Of a stretch of 40,611 nucleotides of DNA, positions 33,017 to 40,611 are shown in pieces (within the stretch, counting starts at the first letter, position 1; each line of letters starts with the position of its first letter). Source of the DNA: Aeromonas piscicola (lineage in GTDB: Bacteria; Pseudomonadota; Gammaproteobacteria; Enterobacterales; Aeromonadaceae); contig NZ_CDBL01000079.1 in the NCBI RefSeq assembly GCF_000820005.1, forward strand, positions 35,200 through 75,810. Reading direction: 5' to 3'. A program made the position numbers and the translations under genes. Under the pieces are notes generated by a model. That model did no database searches. It had not been told where the DNA came from and saw only the letters and a program-made list of their open reading frames with translations.

Positions 33017-35208
33017 TGACACGGGCCCGCCTGCTGCTCCTGCTGGTGATGGGGTGCCTCATCGGCACCTTCTTCGCCCTCGATCTTGGCCGTTACCTCA
33101 GTCTGGGCGCCTTGCAGGCCCAGCAGGCGGCACTGGCGCAATGGGTCGACACCCATTTTGTCGCCGCCGCCCTGCTGTTTGTCGCCATCTACGTGCTGAG
33201 CACGGCTCTCTCCCTGCCCGGCGCCAGCCTGCTCACCCTGGGCGGCAGCGCGGTATTCGGCATCGGCTGGGGGCTGCTGCTGGTCTCCTTTGCCAGCACC
33301 CTGGGCGCGACCCTGGCCTTTCTCAGCGCCCGCTTCCTGCTGCGCGACTGGGTCAGGGCCCGCTTTGGCGACAAGCTGGCCACCTTCCAGGCCGGGATGG
33401 AGAAGGACGGCACCTTCTACCTGCTGAGTCTGCGCCTCATCCCCCTCTTCCCCTTCTTTCTGGTCAACCTGCTGATGGGGCTCACTCCCATCAGAGTCAG
33501 TACCTACTACTGGGTGAGCCAGCTCGGCATGCTGCCCGGCACCTTCGTCTACGTGCTGGCGGGCAGCGAGCTGGCGACCCTCACCAGCACGGGCAACATT
33601 CTCTCCCCCGGCCTGATGGTAGCGCTGACCCTGCTGGGGCTGATGCCCTTCTTGATCAGGCGCGCCATGCAACAACTTGCCCTGCGCCGCCTCCATGCCC
33701 CCTATCGTAAACCTGCCCGTTATGACTACAACCTGCTGGTGATCGGGGCCGGCGCCGGTGGGCTGGTCACCAGCTATATCGCTGCCGCGGTAAAAGCCAA
33801 GGTGGCGCTCATCGAGAAGCACAAGATGGGGGGCGATTGCCTCAACAGAGGCTGCGTCCCCTCCAAGGCGCTGATCCGCAGCGCCCGCTTTGCCGCCGAG
33901 CAGCGCAGGGCGGACGAGCTGGGCTTTAGCCCAAGCCAATCCCGCGCCGACTTTGCTGCTGTGATGGAGCGGGTGGCCGCGATCATCAAGGAGGTCGAGC
34001 CCCACGACTCGGTGGAACGCTATCAGGGCCTGGGGGTGGAGTGTATTGAAGGCGAGGCGCGGCTGGTCTCCCCCTGGGAGCTGGAAGTGAACGGCCGGCG
34101 CCTTGCCAGCCGCCATATCGTACTCGCCACCGGCGCCAGACCCTGGGTGCCGGATCTGCCAGGATTGGCCGACGTGCCTTATCTCACCTCGGACAGTCTC
34201 TGGCAGCTGCGCACCCCGCCGCGCCGCCTGCTGGTACTTGGCGGTGGCCCCATCGGCTGCGAGCTGGCCCAGAGCTTCGCCCTGCTCGGCACCCCGGTCA
34301 CGCTGGTGGAGCTGGCCGATCAGCTGCTGCCGCGCGAAGAGCGGGAGGTGGCCGATGCGCTGCAATCCCAGCTGACCCGTGACGGTGTCACCCTGCTCAC
34401 CGGCTGGCGCGCCGAGCGGGTCGACTATCTGCCAGAGGGGGGGCAGGCATCGGACCCGCAGCCGCAATCAGCGGAAACGCAAAGCACCCTGCCCATTCGG
34501 CTGCAACTGCGCCGAGGCGATGAAGTGCAGGTAATAGAGGGGGATCAACTGCTGCTGGCGCTGGGCCGCGTTGCCAATGTGAGCGGCTTCGGGCTCGAAG
34601 AGCTGGGGGTGGAACTGGCGCCCCGTGGCACGGTTGCCGTCGATGGCTTTCTCGCCACCAACTTCCCCAGCATTTTGGCGGTGGGGGACGTGGCCGGCCC
34701 CTACCAGTTCACCCATTTTGCCGCCCATCAGGCCTGGTATGCCGCCGTCAATGCCCTGTTCGGCCAGTTCAAGCGTTTCAAGGCGGATTACAGGGTGATC
34801 CCGGCGACCACCTACACCACGCCGGAAATTGCCCGGGTCGGCCTCAACCGCAAGGAGGCCGAAGCCGAGGGTATCTCTTTCGAGACGACCCGCTTTGCGC
34901 TGGCCGAGCTGGATCGCGCCATCGCCGACGGGGAGCGCCAGGGCTTTATCGAGGTGCTGACCGTGCCCGGCAAGGACCAGATCCTGGGTGCCACCATAGT
35001 GGGCACTCACGCCGGCGAGCGGATCGCCGAATTTGTGCTCGCCATGCGCCACCGGCTGGGGCTTGGCAAGATCCTCGCCACCATACACGCTTATCCCACC
35101 CTGATGGAGGGGAACAAGTACGTGGCCGGTGAGTGGAAACGGGCCCACCAGCCCACCCGGGTGCTGGCCCTGCTGGCCCGTTATCATAGCTGGCGCCGCG
35201 GCGCCTGA
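33016..35208 (+). CDS. Fusion of TVP38/DedA-like membrane domain and pyridine-nucleotide-disulfide oxidoreductase
   Basis: A 730-residue fused protein. Residues about 1-230 are a TVP38/TMEM64 (SNARE-associated) membrane domain: a first helix (LLLLVMGCLIGTFFAL), LPGASLLTLGGSAVFGIGWG, ATLAFLSARFLLRDWVR, LRLIPLFPFFLVNLLMGL, and a last helix. In E. coli YdjX/YdjZ, neighbours of ynjA, are stand-alone proteins of this fold. Residues about 235-730 form a lipoamide-dehydrogenase/mercuric-reductase-like flavoprotein: FAD loop VIGAGAGGLV, redox pair CLNRGC (Cys275, Cys280), NAD(P) loop VLGGGPIGCELA, ILAVGDVAGPYQFTHFAA, and the dimerisation segment with HAYPTLMEG. The MerA-specific C-terminal Cys pair and heavy-metal N-domain are absent. 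The flavoprotein should sit on the cytosolic membrane face. The substrate is unknown. Confidence 0.92.
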   Translation: MTRARLLLLLVMGCLIGTFFALDLGRYLSLGALQAQQAALAQWVDTHFVAAALLFVAIYVLSTALSLPGASLLTLGGSAVFGIGWGLLLVSFASTLGATLAFLSARFLLRDWVRARFGDKLATFQAGMEKDGTFYLLSLRLIPLFPFFLVNLLMGLTPIRVSTYYWVSQLGMLPGTFVYVLAGSELATLTSTGNILSPGLMVALTLLGLMPFLIRRAMQQLALRRLHAPYRKPARYDYNLLVIGAGAGGLVTSYIAAAVKAKVALIEKHKMGGDCLNRGCVPSKALIRSARFAAEQRRADELGFSPSQSRADFAAVMERVAAIIKEVEPHDSVERYQGLGVECIEGEARLVSPWELEVNGRRLASRHIVLATGARPWVPDLPGLADVPYLTSDSLWQLRTPPRRLLVLGGGPIGCELAQSFALLGTPVTLVELADQLLPREEREVADALQSQLTRDGVTLLTGWRAERVDYLPEGGQASDPQPQSAETQSTLPIRLQLRRGDEVQVIEGDQLLLALGRVANVSGFGLEELGVELAPRGTVAVDGFLATNFPSILAVGDVAGPYQFTHFAAHQAWYAAVNALFGQFKRFKADYRVIPATTYTTPEIARVGLNRKEAEAEGISFETTRFALAELDRAIADGERQGFIEVLTVPGKDQILGATIVGTHAGERIAEFVLAMRHRLGLGKILATIHAYPTLMEGNKYVAGEWKRAHQPTRVLALLARYHSWRRGA

Positions 35209-35230
35209 TCCTTTGCCCAAGGTAACTCCC

Positions 35231-36421
35231 ATGCTCAAGACACTGCCCTTGCTCAAATCCCTGTTGTGCGCCCTGCCCCTGCTGGCAGGCGGCGCCCTCT
35301 TTGCCCATGCCAGTGCCAATGAAGCCAAGGATGCCCACTGGCAGCAGACCCTGGCCCAGGCGAAGGGGCAGACAGTCTACTTCAACGCTTGGGGCGGCAG
35401 CCCGGAGATCAACGCCTATCTGGTGTGGGCCGGCCAGGAGCTTGAGCGCCAGTATCAGGTCAAGCTGGTGCAGGTAAAGGTGGATGACATAGCCCAGAGC
35501 GTCAGCCAGCTGCTTGCCAACAAGCAGGCGGGCAAAGACACGGGCGGCCCCATCGATCTGCTCTGGGTCAACGGCGAGAACTTCAAGGCGCTCAAGGAGC
35601 AGGGGCTGCTCGGCGCCCCCTTTACCGGTGATCTGCCCAATATGGCACGGGTAGACAAGACGCTGCCGGTGAGTGAGGACTTCACTGTGCCGGTCGAAGG
35701 GCTGGAAGCGCCCTGGGGCATAGGCCAGCTCAACTTCATGGTCAATGGAGATCAGGTGGCAACCCCGCCCACCTCGGCGGCAACCCTGCTCGCCTGGGTC
35801 AAGGAACATCCCGGTCGCTTCACCTATCCCAAGCCGCCCCAGTTTCATGGTTCCAGCTTCCTCAAGCAGATCCTGCTGGAGTTGACAGCCGATCCCGCCC
35901 CCCTCTATCGGGAGGCGACCGAAGCCGACTTTGACCGGCTCACAACCCCGCTCTGGGCCTGGCTCGATGAGCTGCACCCGGCGCTCTGGCGCAAGGGCAA
36001 GCTGTTCCCCGCCAGCGCCGCCGAGACCCGCCAGTTGCTCGATGATGGCGAGCTCGCCATGGCCATCAGCTTCAACCCGCAAGAAGCCCAGAGCGCGGTG
36101 CAAAACGGTACCCTGCCCCCGAGCGTGGTAGCGGTCGCCATGGAGAAGGGGGCGCTGACCAACAGCCACTTTCTCGCCATCCCCTTCAACGCCACGGCCC
36201 GGGCCGGCGCCAAGGTGGTGGCCAACTTCCTGCTGAGCCCGGTGGCCCAGGCCCGCAAGGCCGAGCCCGCCTTCTGGGGCGATCCCAGCGTGCTGCAAGC
36301 CAGCGCCCTGCCGGTCTCGGCCAAACAGGCGCCTGCGCTGCGCTTCAAGGCTAAGCCTGAGCCCCACCCCAGCTGGCAGCTCAGGCTCGAAGCGGCCTGG
36401 GCCGAGCGTTACGGTCACTGA
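35231..36421 (+). CDS. ynjB: Periplasmic substrate-binding protein YnjB of an ABC importer
   Basis: A 396-residue protein with a signal peptide (LLKSLLCALPLLAGGALFAHASA, about residues 6-28). It is the YnjB type, close to E. coli YnjB (about 388): QTVYFNAWGGSPEINAYL, GPIDLLWVNGENFKALKEQGLLG, VEGLEAPWGIGQLNFMVNGD, HPGRFTYPKPPQFHGSSFLKQ, and AMAISFNPQEAQSAVQ. The fold is the type II periplasmic binding protein. The ligand is unknown. Start ATG 35231 has AAGG about eight bases upstream. Its stop overlaps the ynjC start by one base. It is the binding partner for YnjC and YnjD. Confidence 0.92.
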   Translation: MLKTLPLLKSLLCALPLLAGGALFAHASANEAKDAHWQQTLAQAKGQTVYFNAWGGSPEINAYLVWAGQELERQYQVKLVQVKVDDIAQSVSQLLANKQAGKDTGGPIDLLWVNGENFKALKEQGLLGAPFTGDLPNMARVDKTLPVSEDFTVPVEGLEAPWGIGQLNFMVNGDQVATPPTSAATLLAWVKEHPGRFTYPKPPQFHGSSFLKQILLELTADPAPLYREATEADFDRLTTPLWAWLDELHPALWRKGKLFPASAAETRQLLDDGELAMAISFNPQEAQSAVQNGTLPPSVVAVAMEKGALTNSHFLAIPFNATARAGAKVVANFLLSPVAQARKAEPAFWGDPSVLQASALPVSAKQAPALRFKAKPEPHPSWQLRLEAAWAERYGH

Positions 36422-38091
36422 TGAGCCTGGCCGGTCACCTAGCGTCCAACTGGCGCCCTTTGTTTGGCGCCAGTTGCGCCGCCCTGCTGGCCGCCCCCTT
36501 GCTGGGGGGGCTGGGGTTGCTGCTGGCCGAAGGGGGGGCCCCCTCGCACCTTCAACGGCTGCTGGCCCAGCCCGGACTCTGGCACTCGGCTGCCTTGAGC
36601 CTCTGGATTGGTGCCGCCTCGACCCTGGGCAGCCTGCTGCTGACGGCATTGCTGCTGGCGCACAGCGGCCAGCAGGGGGCAAAGAGCCGGGCCTTCTCGC
36701 TGCTGCAGCGCCTGCTCTCTCCCCTGCTGGCGCTGCCCCACGTCGCCTTCGCCATCGGCTTGGCCTTTCTGCTCGCCCCCTCCGGCTGGCTGCTGCGCCT
36801 CGTCTCGCCTGCGCTCACTGGCTTTGAGTTTCCCCCCGACTGGCAAACCATCAAGGATCCGCTGGGTCTTGGGCTGATCCTCGCCCTGATCCTGAAGGAA
36901 ACCCCCTTTCTGCTGCTGATGGCGCTGGCCGCACTGGAGCCCGCCAAGCTGGCACGCCAGCAGTGGCTCGGCGCCAGCATGGGGTTCAGCGCGCCGCAGA
37001 TCTGGTGGCGCCTGCTGCTGCCGGCCCTCTGGCCCGTCCTGCGCCTGCCCCTCTATGCGGTGGCCGCCTACGGGGTGGCCGTGGTGGATCTGGCCCAGCT
37101 GCTCGGACCCGATGCCCCCGCCCCGTTGGCGGTCAGGTTGTGGCTCTGGTATCAGGATCCGGATCTCGTCTGGCGTAGCGCCACCGCCAGCGGGGCCCTC
37201 TTGCTGCTCGCCCTCAGCCTGCTGCTGCTCGCCGGTTTGCGGCTGCTGGAGTGGGGCCACACGAGCATCGGCAAGCACGTCTGGCTCGATGGCCGCCGGA
37301 CCGAGCCTGGTCTGCTGGCCGCCCGCCTGGCCAGCGGCAGCGTATTTGTCCTGATCGCGGTCAATCTGGCGGTGCTGGGGGCGCTGCTGCTCTGGTCGCT
37401 GACCCGCCGCTGGTCCTTCCCCGACCTGTGGCCGAGCCAGTGGAGCGGCCAGCATTGGCAAGATCTGCTGCCGGGCCTGATGCCGCTGCTAATTGACAGC
37501 GCCTTGCTGGCACTGGCGAGCGGGCTGCTTGCACTGATCATGGTGGTGCTGAGCCTAGAGGCGCAGCAGGGCCGCCGCCCCTGGCCACTCTGGCTCATCT
37601 GTCTGCCGCTCTTGCTGCCCCAGGCAAGCCTGCTGTTTGGCGTCCGCCTCGGGCTCGACTGGCTAGGCGGCGACATTGGCTGGGGCTGGGTGCTCTGGAG
37701 CCAGCTGCTGTTTGTCTTCCCCTACGTCTATCTCTGCCTGCACGGCCCTTACCGCCAGTTCGACCCGCGCCTGGTGCAAGCCGCGCTGACGCTGGGGGCC
37801 GGCCCCTGGCGCGTCTGGTGGCGGGTGAAGGGACCTCTGCTGGCCCCCCCGCTGCTGTTCGCCTTCGCGGTGGGGGCAGCTGTGAGCTTGGCCCAGTATC
37901 TGCCGACCCTGCTGTTTGGTGCAGGAAGAGTGGTCACCATCACCACCGAGGCGGTGGCCATCGGCAGCGGCCTCAATCGGCGGCTGGCGGGCCTCTACGG
38001 CTTGCTGCAACTGCTGCTGCCGCTCTTTATCTATCTGCTGGCGCTCTGGCTGCCGGCCAGGCTCAACCCGGCGCTCAAGGGCGCCCGCTGA
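36421..38091 (+). CDS. ynjC: ABC transporter permease YnjC
   Basis: A 556-residue inner-membrane permease of the duplicated ThiP/FbpB type: two tandem permease units of about six helices each. Each has an EAA-like loop: MALAALEPAKLARQQWLGASMGFSAPQIWWRLLLP (about residues 160-195) and QAALTLGAGPWRVWWRVKGPLLAPP (about 455-480). E. coli YnjC is about 511 residues; the extra length is in loops. The TGATG overlap with ynjB and a 16-base gap to ynjD put the three transport genes in one operon. The transported substrate is unknown. Confidence 0.92.
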   Translation: MSLAGHLASNWRPLFGASCAALLAAPLLGGLGLLLAEGGAPSHLQRLLAQPGLWHSAALSLWIGAASTLGSLLLTALLLAHSGQQGAKSRAFSLLQRLLSPLLALPHVAFAIGLAFLLAPSGWLLRLVSPALTGFEFPPDWQTIKDPLGLGLILALILKETPFLLLMALAALEPAKLARQQWLGASMGFSAPQIWWRLLLPALWPVLRLPLYAVAAYGVAVVDLAQLLGPDAPAPLAVRLWLWYQDPDLVWRSATASGALLLLALSLLLLAGLRLLEWGHTSIGKHVWLDGRRTEPGLLAARLASGSVFVLIAVNLAVLGALLLWSLTRRWSFPDLWPSQWSGQHWQDLLPGLMPLLIDSALLALASGLLALIMVVLSLEAQQGRRPWPLWLICLPLLLPQASLLFGVRLGLDWLGGDIGWGWVLWSQLLFVFPYVYLCLHGPYRQFDPRLVQAALTLGAGPWRVWWRVKGPLLAPPLLFAFAVGAAVSLAQYLPTLLFGAGRVVTITTEAVAIGSGLNRRLAGLYGLLQLLLPLFIYLLALWLPARLNPALKGAR

Positions 38092-38107
38092 ACACGAGAA
38101 CTTGCCG

Positions 38108-38773
38108 ATGCTGAGCACTACACCCCTTCGCCTCTATCTCGATGAAAACCTGCTGCTGTCGCTGCCTGCGTTGCAGGTGGCGCCGGGCGAGGTGCTGACC
38201 CTGATGGGACCAAGCGGTTGCGGCAAGAGCTCGCTGCTGGCGGCGCTGGCCGGGGTCTTGCCGCCCAGGGGCCCCATCCGGCTGGAGGGGGAGATACAAC
38301 TCGACGAGCGGCTGCTCACCCCCTTGCCTCCCCAGGCGCGGCGCATCGGCATGCTGTTTCAGGATGACCTGCTGTTTGCCCACATGACGGTGGCCGAGAA
38401 CCTGATGTTCGGCATGCCCGCCACCCTCAAGGGATTGGCGACCAGACGAGCAGCCGCGTTGGCCGCACTGGCTCAGGTGGCGCTGGCGGATCAGGCCGAC
38501 AAGTTGCCGGGGGCACTCTCCGGCGGCCAGAAGGCGCGAGTCAGCCTGCTGCGGGCCCTGCTGGCCGAGCCGCAAGCCCTGCTGCTGGACGAGCCCTTCT
38601 CGCGCCTCGACAAACCGCTGCGCGCCGCGTTCAGAACCCTGGTGTTCGAGCGGCTCAAGACCAGAGGCATGCCTGCCATCCTGGTGACCCATGACGAGGA
38701 GGATGCCCCCGGCACCATACTCGATCTCACACCCTCTCTTTGTCTGCCAACCGAGGACCCCGACCTTGTTTGA
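38108..38773 (+). CDS. ynjD: ABC transporter ATP-binding protein YnjD
   Basis: A 221-residue ATPase. Walker A is LMGPSGCGKSSLL (about residues 33-45), the Q loop is GMLFQDDLLFAHMTVAENLMFG, the signature is LSGGQKARVSLLRALLAEP, Walker B is ALLLDEPFSRLD, and the H loop is ILVTHDEEDA. All nucleotide-binding elements are intact. It is close in length to E. coli YnjD (217) and powers the YnjC permease. The start is ATG 38108; an in-frame upstream extension lies in the ynjC end and is not used. The ribosome-binding site is weak (ACGAGAAC). The TGA stop (38771-38773) overlaps the following ynjF, whose TTG start is at 38766. Confidence 0.93.
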   Translation: MLSTTPLRLYLDENLLLSLPALQVAPGEVLTLMGPSGCGKSSLLAALAGVLPPRGPIRLEGEIQLDERLLTPLPPQARRIGMLFQDDLLFAHMTVAENLMFGMPATLKGLATRRAAALAALAQVALADQADKLPGALSGGQKARVSLLRALLAEPQALLLDEPFSRLDKPLRAAFRTLVFERLKTRGMPAILVTHDEEDAPGTILDLTPSLCLPTEDPDLV

Positions 38774-39389
38774 TCGCCACCTTATTCCCCTGATCCGCAG
38801 CCCCCTCACCCGGCTGGCCAGACCCTTGTGCCGGGCCGGGATCAGCGCCAACCAGATAAGCCTCACCGGCTTTGCCATCGGCATGCTGGCGCTGCCGCTG
38901 CTGGCTTTTGGCTGCTATCCGTGGGCGCTGGCAGCCATCCTGCTCAACCGCTTGCTGGACGGGCTGGACGGCGCAGTAGCACGGGAAACCCGGATCACCG
39001 ACTGCGGCGGCTTTCTCGACATCACCCTCGATTTCATCTTCTACGCCGCCGTGGTGCTGGGGTTTGCCCTCGCCGCCCCCGTCAACGCCCTGCCCGCCGC
39101 CACCCTGCTGTTCGCCTTCATGGGCACAGGTTCGAGCTTTCTGGCCTTCGCCATCATGGCGGGCAAGCAGGGGATCGAAAACCCCGTCTACCATCACAAG
39201 TCCCTCTACTATCTGGGCGGCCTCACCGAGGGGAGCGAGACCATAGCCCTGTTCGTGCTGATGTGCCTCTGGCCCGCGGAATTTGCACCACTCGCCTACG
39301 GCTTTGCCCTGCTCTGCCTCATCACCACCCTGACCCGACTCTGGAGCGGTTATCACACCCTGCAGCAGCAAGGGCACAGGGAGCGATGA
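38766..39389 (+). CDS. ynjF: CDP-alcohol phosphatidyltransferase family protein YnjF
   Basis: A 207-residue inner-membrane protein similar to E. coli YnjF. The CDP-alcohol signature is LLDGLDGAVARETRITDCGGFLDITLD (about residues 63-89), with DGxxGxxAR and the acidic D of GGFLDITLD. Several membrane helices surround it, and FMGTGSSFLAFAIMAGKQGIENPVYHHKSLYYLGGLTEG is shared with YnjF. The enzyme should join a CDP-alcohol to another alcohol at the inner membrane; the substrates are not known. The start is TTG 38766, with GAGGA eight bases upstream, inside the end of ynjD (8-base overlap). In E. coli ynjE lies between ynjD and ynjF; here it is missing. Confidence 0.88.
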   Translation: MFDRHLIPLIRSPLTRLARPLCRAGISANQISLTGFAIGMLALPLLAFGCYPWALAAILLNRLLDGLDGAVARETRITDCGGFLDITLDFIFYAAVVLGFALAAPVNALPAATLLFAFMGTGSSFLAFAIMAGKQGIENPVYHHKSLYYLGGLTEGSETIALFVLMCLWPAEFAPLAYGFALLCLITTLTRLWSGYHTLQQQGHRER

Positions 39390-39416
39390 ACAAGGCGCCT
39401 GCGATGCACTGAGCAC

Positions 39417-39444
39417 TTGCGCATGGATGACAATGTTTTACCAT
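39417..39444 (+). promoter_or_regulatory. Possible promoter of mltB
   Basis: TTGCGC (39417-39422) and TACCAT (39439-39444) are 16 bases apart; each is about four of six consensus positions. It is in the 88-base gap between ynjF and mltB, so mltB is probably transcribed on its own. Confidence 0.3.
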
Positions 39445-39477
39445 GGCGGCACTCTTTTTCAGGCTCATGAGAACCTT

Positions 39478-40569
39478 ATGCGTCGCCTTGTCTCCGTGCT
39501 CACACTTTCCCTGTTTCCCCTGCTCTATGGCTGCAGCAGCACGCCGGCTGCCAGGCCCGTGGTCAAACCCCAGCCCAACAGCGCCTTCATCAACCAGACG
39601 CAGCCAAGCCGCCCCGTCTATGGTCAGGGGGTCAGCAAGGGGGATTTTGCCAATCGCAGCAACGTGGATCAGTTCGTGCAACGCATGGTGCAAAGGCACG
39701 GGTTTGACGGCGCCGAGCTGCACGGTGTGCTGGCACAGGCGCAGCGTTATGACTGGATCATCCGGCTGATGGATGCCCAGGCCCCCACGCCGAGCAAGCC
39801 CACAGGCCCGACCGGCGCCTGGAATCGCTACCGCGCCAAGTTCATCACCCCGGACAACGTGCAAAATGGCGTCAGCTTCTGGCGCGAATACGAAAGCGAG
39901 CTCAACCGCGCCCAGCAGGTGTATGGGGTGCCGCCGGAGATCATCGTTGGCATCATAGGGGTGGAGACCCGCTGGGGCCGGGTGATGGGCAAGACCCGCA
40001 TCCTGGATGCGTTGGCGACCCTGGCATTTGACTACCCGCGCCGCGCCGAGTTCTTCACCAGCGAATTGGAATCTTTCCTGGTGATGACCCGGGATGAGGG
40101 GATGGATCCCACCGAACCCAAGGGCTCCTACGCCGGCGCCATGGGTTATGGCCAGTTCATGCCCTCCAGCTTCCAGCGTTACGCGGTGGACTTCAACGGT
40201 AACGGCCACACCAACTTGTGGGATCCGGTGGATGCCATCGGCAGCGTCGCCAACTACTTCAAGGCCCACGGCTGGGAGAAGGGCCAGCCAGTGGCGGTGC
40301 GTGGTCAGGGCCAGCTGCCCGGCTATGAGCACGGCTTCCAGACCCGCTACCCCGTCGCCTCCCTGCGCCGCGCCGGGCTGACCCCCACCAGCCCGCTGGG
40401 CAACCACAGCGAGTCGAGCCTGCTGCGCCTGGATGTGGGCACCGGTTACCAATACTGGTACGGTCTGCCGAACTTCTACGCAATCACCCGCTACAACCAC
40501 AGCACCCACTACGCCATGGCGGTGTGGCAGCTGGGGTTGGCGGTCAAGGATGCCCGCGGCGGTTACTGA
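39478..40569 (+). CDS. mltB: Membrane-bound lytic murein transglycosylase B (MltB)
   Basis: MltB is a lipid-anchored lytic transglycosylase that trims peptidoglycan. The 363-residue protein (E. coli about 361) starts MRRLVSVLTLSLFPLLYGCSS at 39478, with the lipidated Cys19 followed by Ser, so outer-membrane sorting is expected. A start at 39427 adds a 17-residue tail lacking a signal pattern. The catalytic domain has VGIIGVETRWGRVMG with the catalytic Glu, LDALATLAFDYPRRAEFF, EPKGSYAGAMGYGQFMPSSFQRYAVDFNGNGHTNLWDPVDAIGSVANYFKAHGW (the calcium-binding EF-hand-like DFNGNGHTNLW), and YNHSTHYAMAV. It follows ynjF, but its own promoter is likely. The terminator is at the window edge. Confidence 0.94.
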   Translation: MRRLVSVLTLSLFPLLYGCSSTPAARPVVKPQPNSAFINQTQPSRPVYGQGVSKGDFANRSNVDQFVQRMVQRHGFDGAELHGVLAQAQRYDWIIRLMDAQAPTPSKPTGPTGAWNRYRAKFITPDNVQNGVSFWREYESELNRAQQVYGVPPEIIVGIIGVETRWGRVMGKTRILDALATLAFDYPRRAEFFTSELESFLVMTRDEGMDPTEPKGSYAGAMGYGQFMPSSFQRYAVDFNGNGHTNLWDPVDAIGSVANYFKAHGWEKGQPVAVRGQGQLPGYEHGFQTRYPVASLRRAGLTPTSPLGNHSESSLLRLDVGTGYQYWYGLPNFYAITRYNHSTHYAMAVWQLGLAVKDARGGY

Positions 40570-40591
40570 ACCGAGATTTAGCGACAACAAA

Positions 40592-40611
40592 AACGGGCCC
40601 GCGGGCCCGTT
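40592..40611 (+). terminator. Terminator of mltB, cut by the window end
   Basis: AACGGGCCCG and CGGGCCCGTT form a perfect 20-base palindrome at the very end of the window. The T tract would follow outside. Confidence 0.75.

Noticed and set aside
34946..36682. Long minus-strand frame opposite the flavoprotein, ynjB and ynjC
   Set aside because: It runs antisense to three genes with clear family motifs; no recognisable domain or ribosome-binding site.
1..40611. CRISPR array, transposase, phage or integron features
   Set aside because: No spaced direct repeats, no transposase or integrase motifs, and no terminal repeats with target duplications were seen anywhere.

Overview
The window looks like chromosomal DNA of an Aeromonas-type gammaproteobacterium (inference). 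It is GC-rich and densely coded. It carries E. coli-like gene blocks (gmhA-yafJ-fadE; dnaQ-rnhA-yafS-gloB-mltD-yafD; tamA-tamB; ynjA-B-C-D-F) next to genes I associate with Vibrio, Shewanella and Aeromonas (LuxU-type phosphotransfer protein, TIGR03503 protein, VC2046 family protein). I see no prophage, insertion sequence, integron or CRISPR array, so most of the window is core genome.

Layout. 1-2040: a partial FIST-domain sensor gene, a yvcK/ybhK gene, a luxU-like HPt gene with no luxO beside it, and a gene-free gap with a strong intrinsic terminator that suggests a short plus-strand RNA. 2038-6303: yafJ and gmhA (minus), then fadE (plus) behind a clear FadR operator. 6420-7940: a response regulator with DUF3369 and an HD-GYP phosphodiesterase domain. 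8022-14722: TIGR03503 protein and dnaQ (minus, overlapping) diverging from rnhA, then yafS, gloB, mltD and a yafD-like lipoprotein. 14834-17669: a small unknown protein, yciA, a YeeZ-like NAD-binding protein, a cre-like operator with a minus-strand terminator, and a GalR/GalS-like LacI-family regulator. 17849-24148: slt, a PAS-GGDEF-EAL protein, raiA with a CRP-type promoter, a VC2046-type gene and two tandem tRNA-Tyr genes. 24162-29799: tamB and tamA (minus). 29800-31686: a poorly coding gap, a small four-helix membrane protein, ppiC, and an exported MsrA-fold protein whose catalytic cysteine is replaced. 31738-39389: a tight seven-gene operon (DUF1499, YnjA-like, TVP38-flavoreductase fusion, YnjB, YnjC, YnjD, YnjF). 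39478-40569: mltB, then a terminator at the window edge.

How the genes work together. Three lytic transglycosylases (mltD, slt, mltB) serve peptidoglycan turnover. gmhA (LPS heptose) and tamAB serve outer-membrane biogenesis. Two cyclic-di-GMP proteins, the LuxU-like protein and the FIST protein are signalling parts. fadE and yciA act on acyl-CoAs. The best candidate for an uncharacterised system is the ynj-type operon at 31738-39389. It joins an ABC importer, an AhpD-like CxxC protein, a CDP-alcohol phosphotransferase and a membrane-anchored pyridine-nucleotide-disulfide oxidoreductase made by fusing a TVP38/DedA-like membrane domain to a flavoprotein. It diverges from the cysteine-less MsrA-like protein with 51 bases between them, which suggests envelope redox or repair chemistry; that function is inference.
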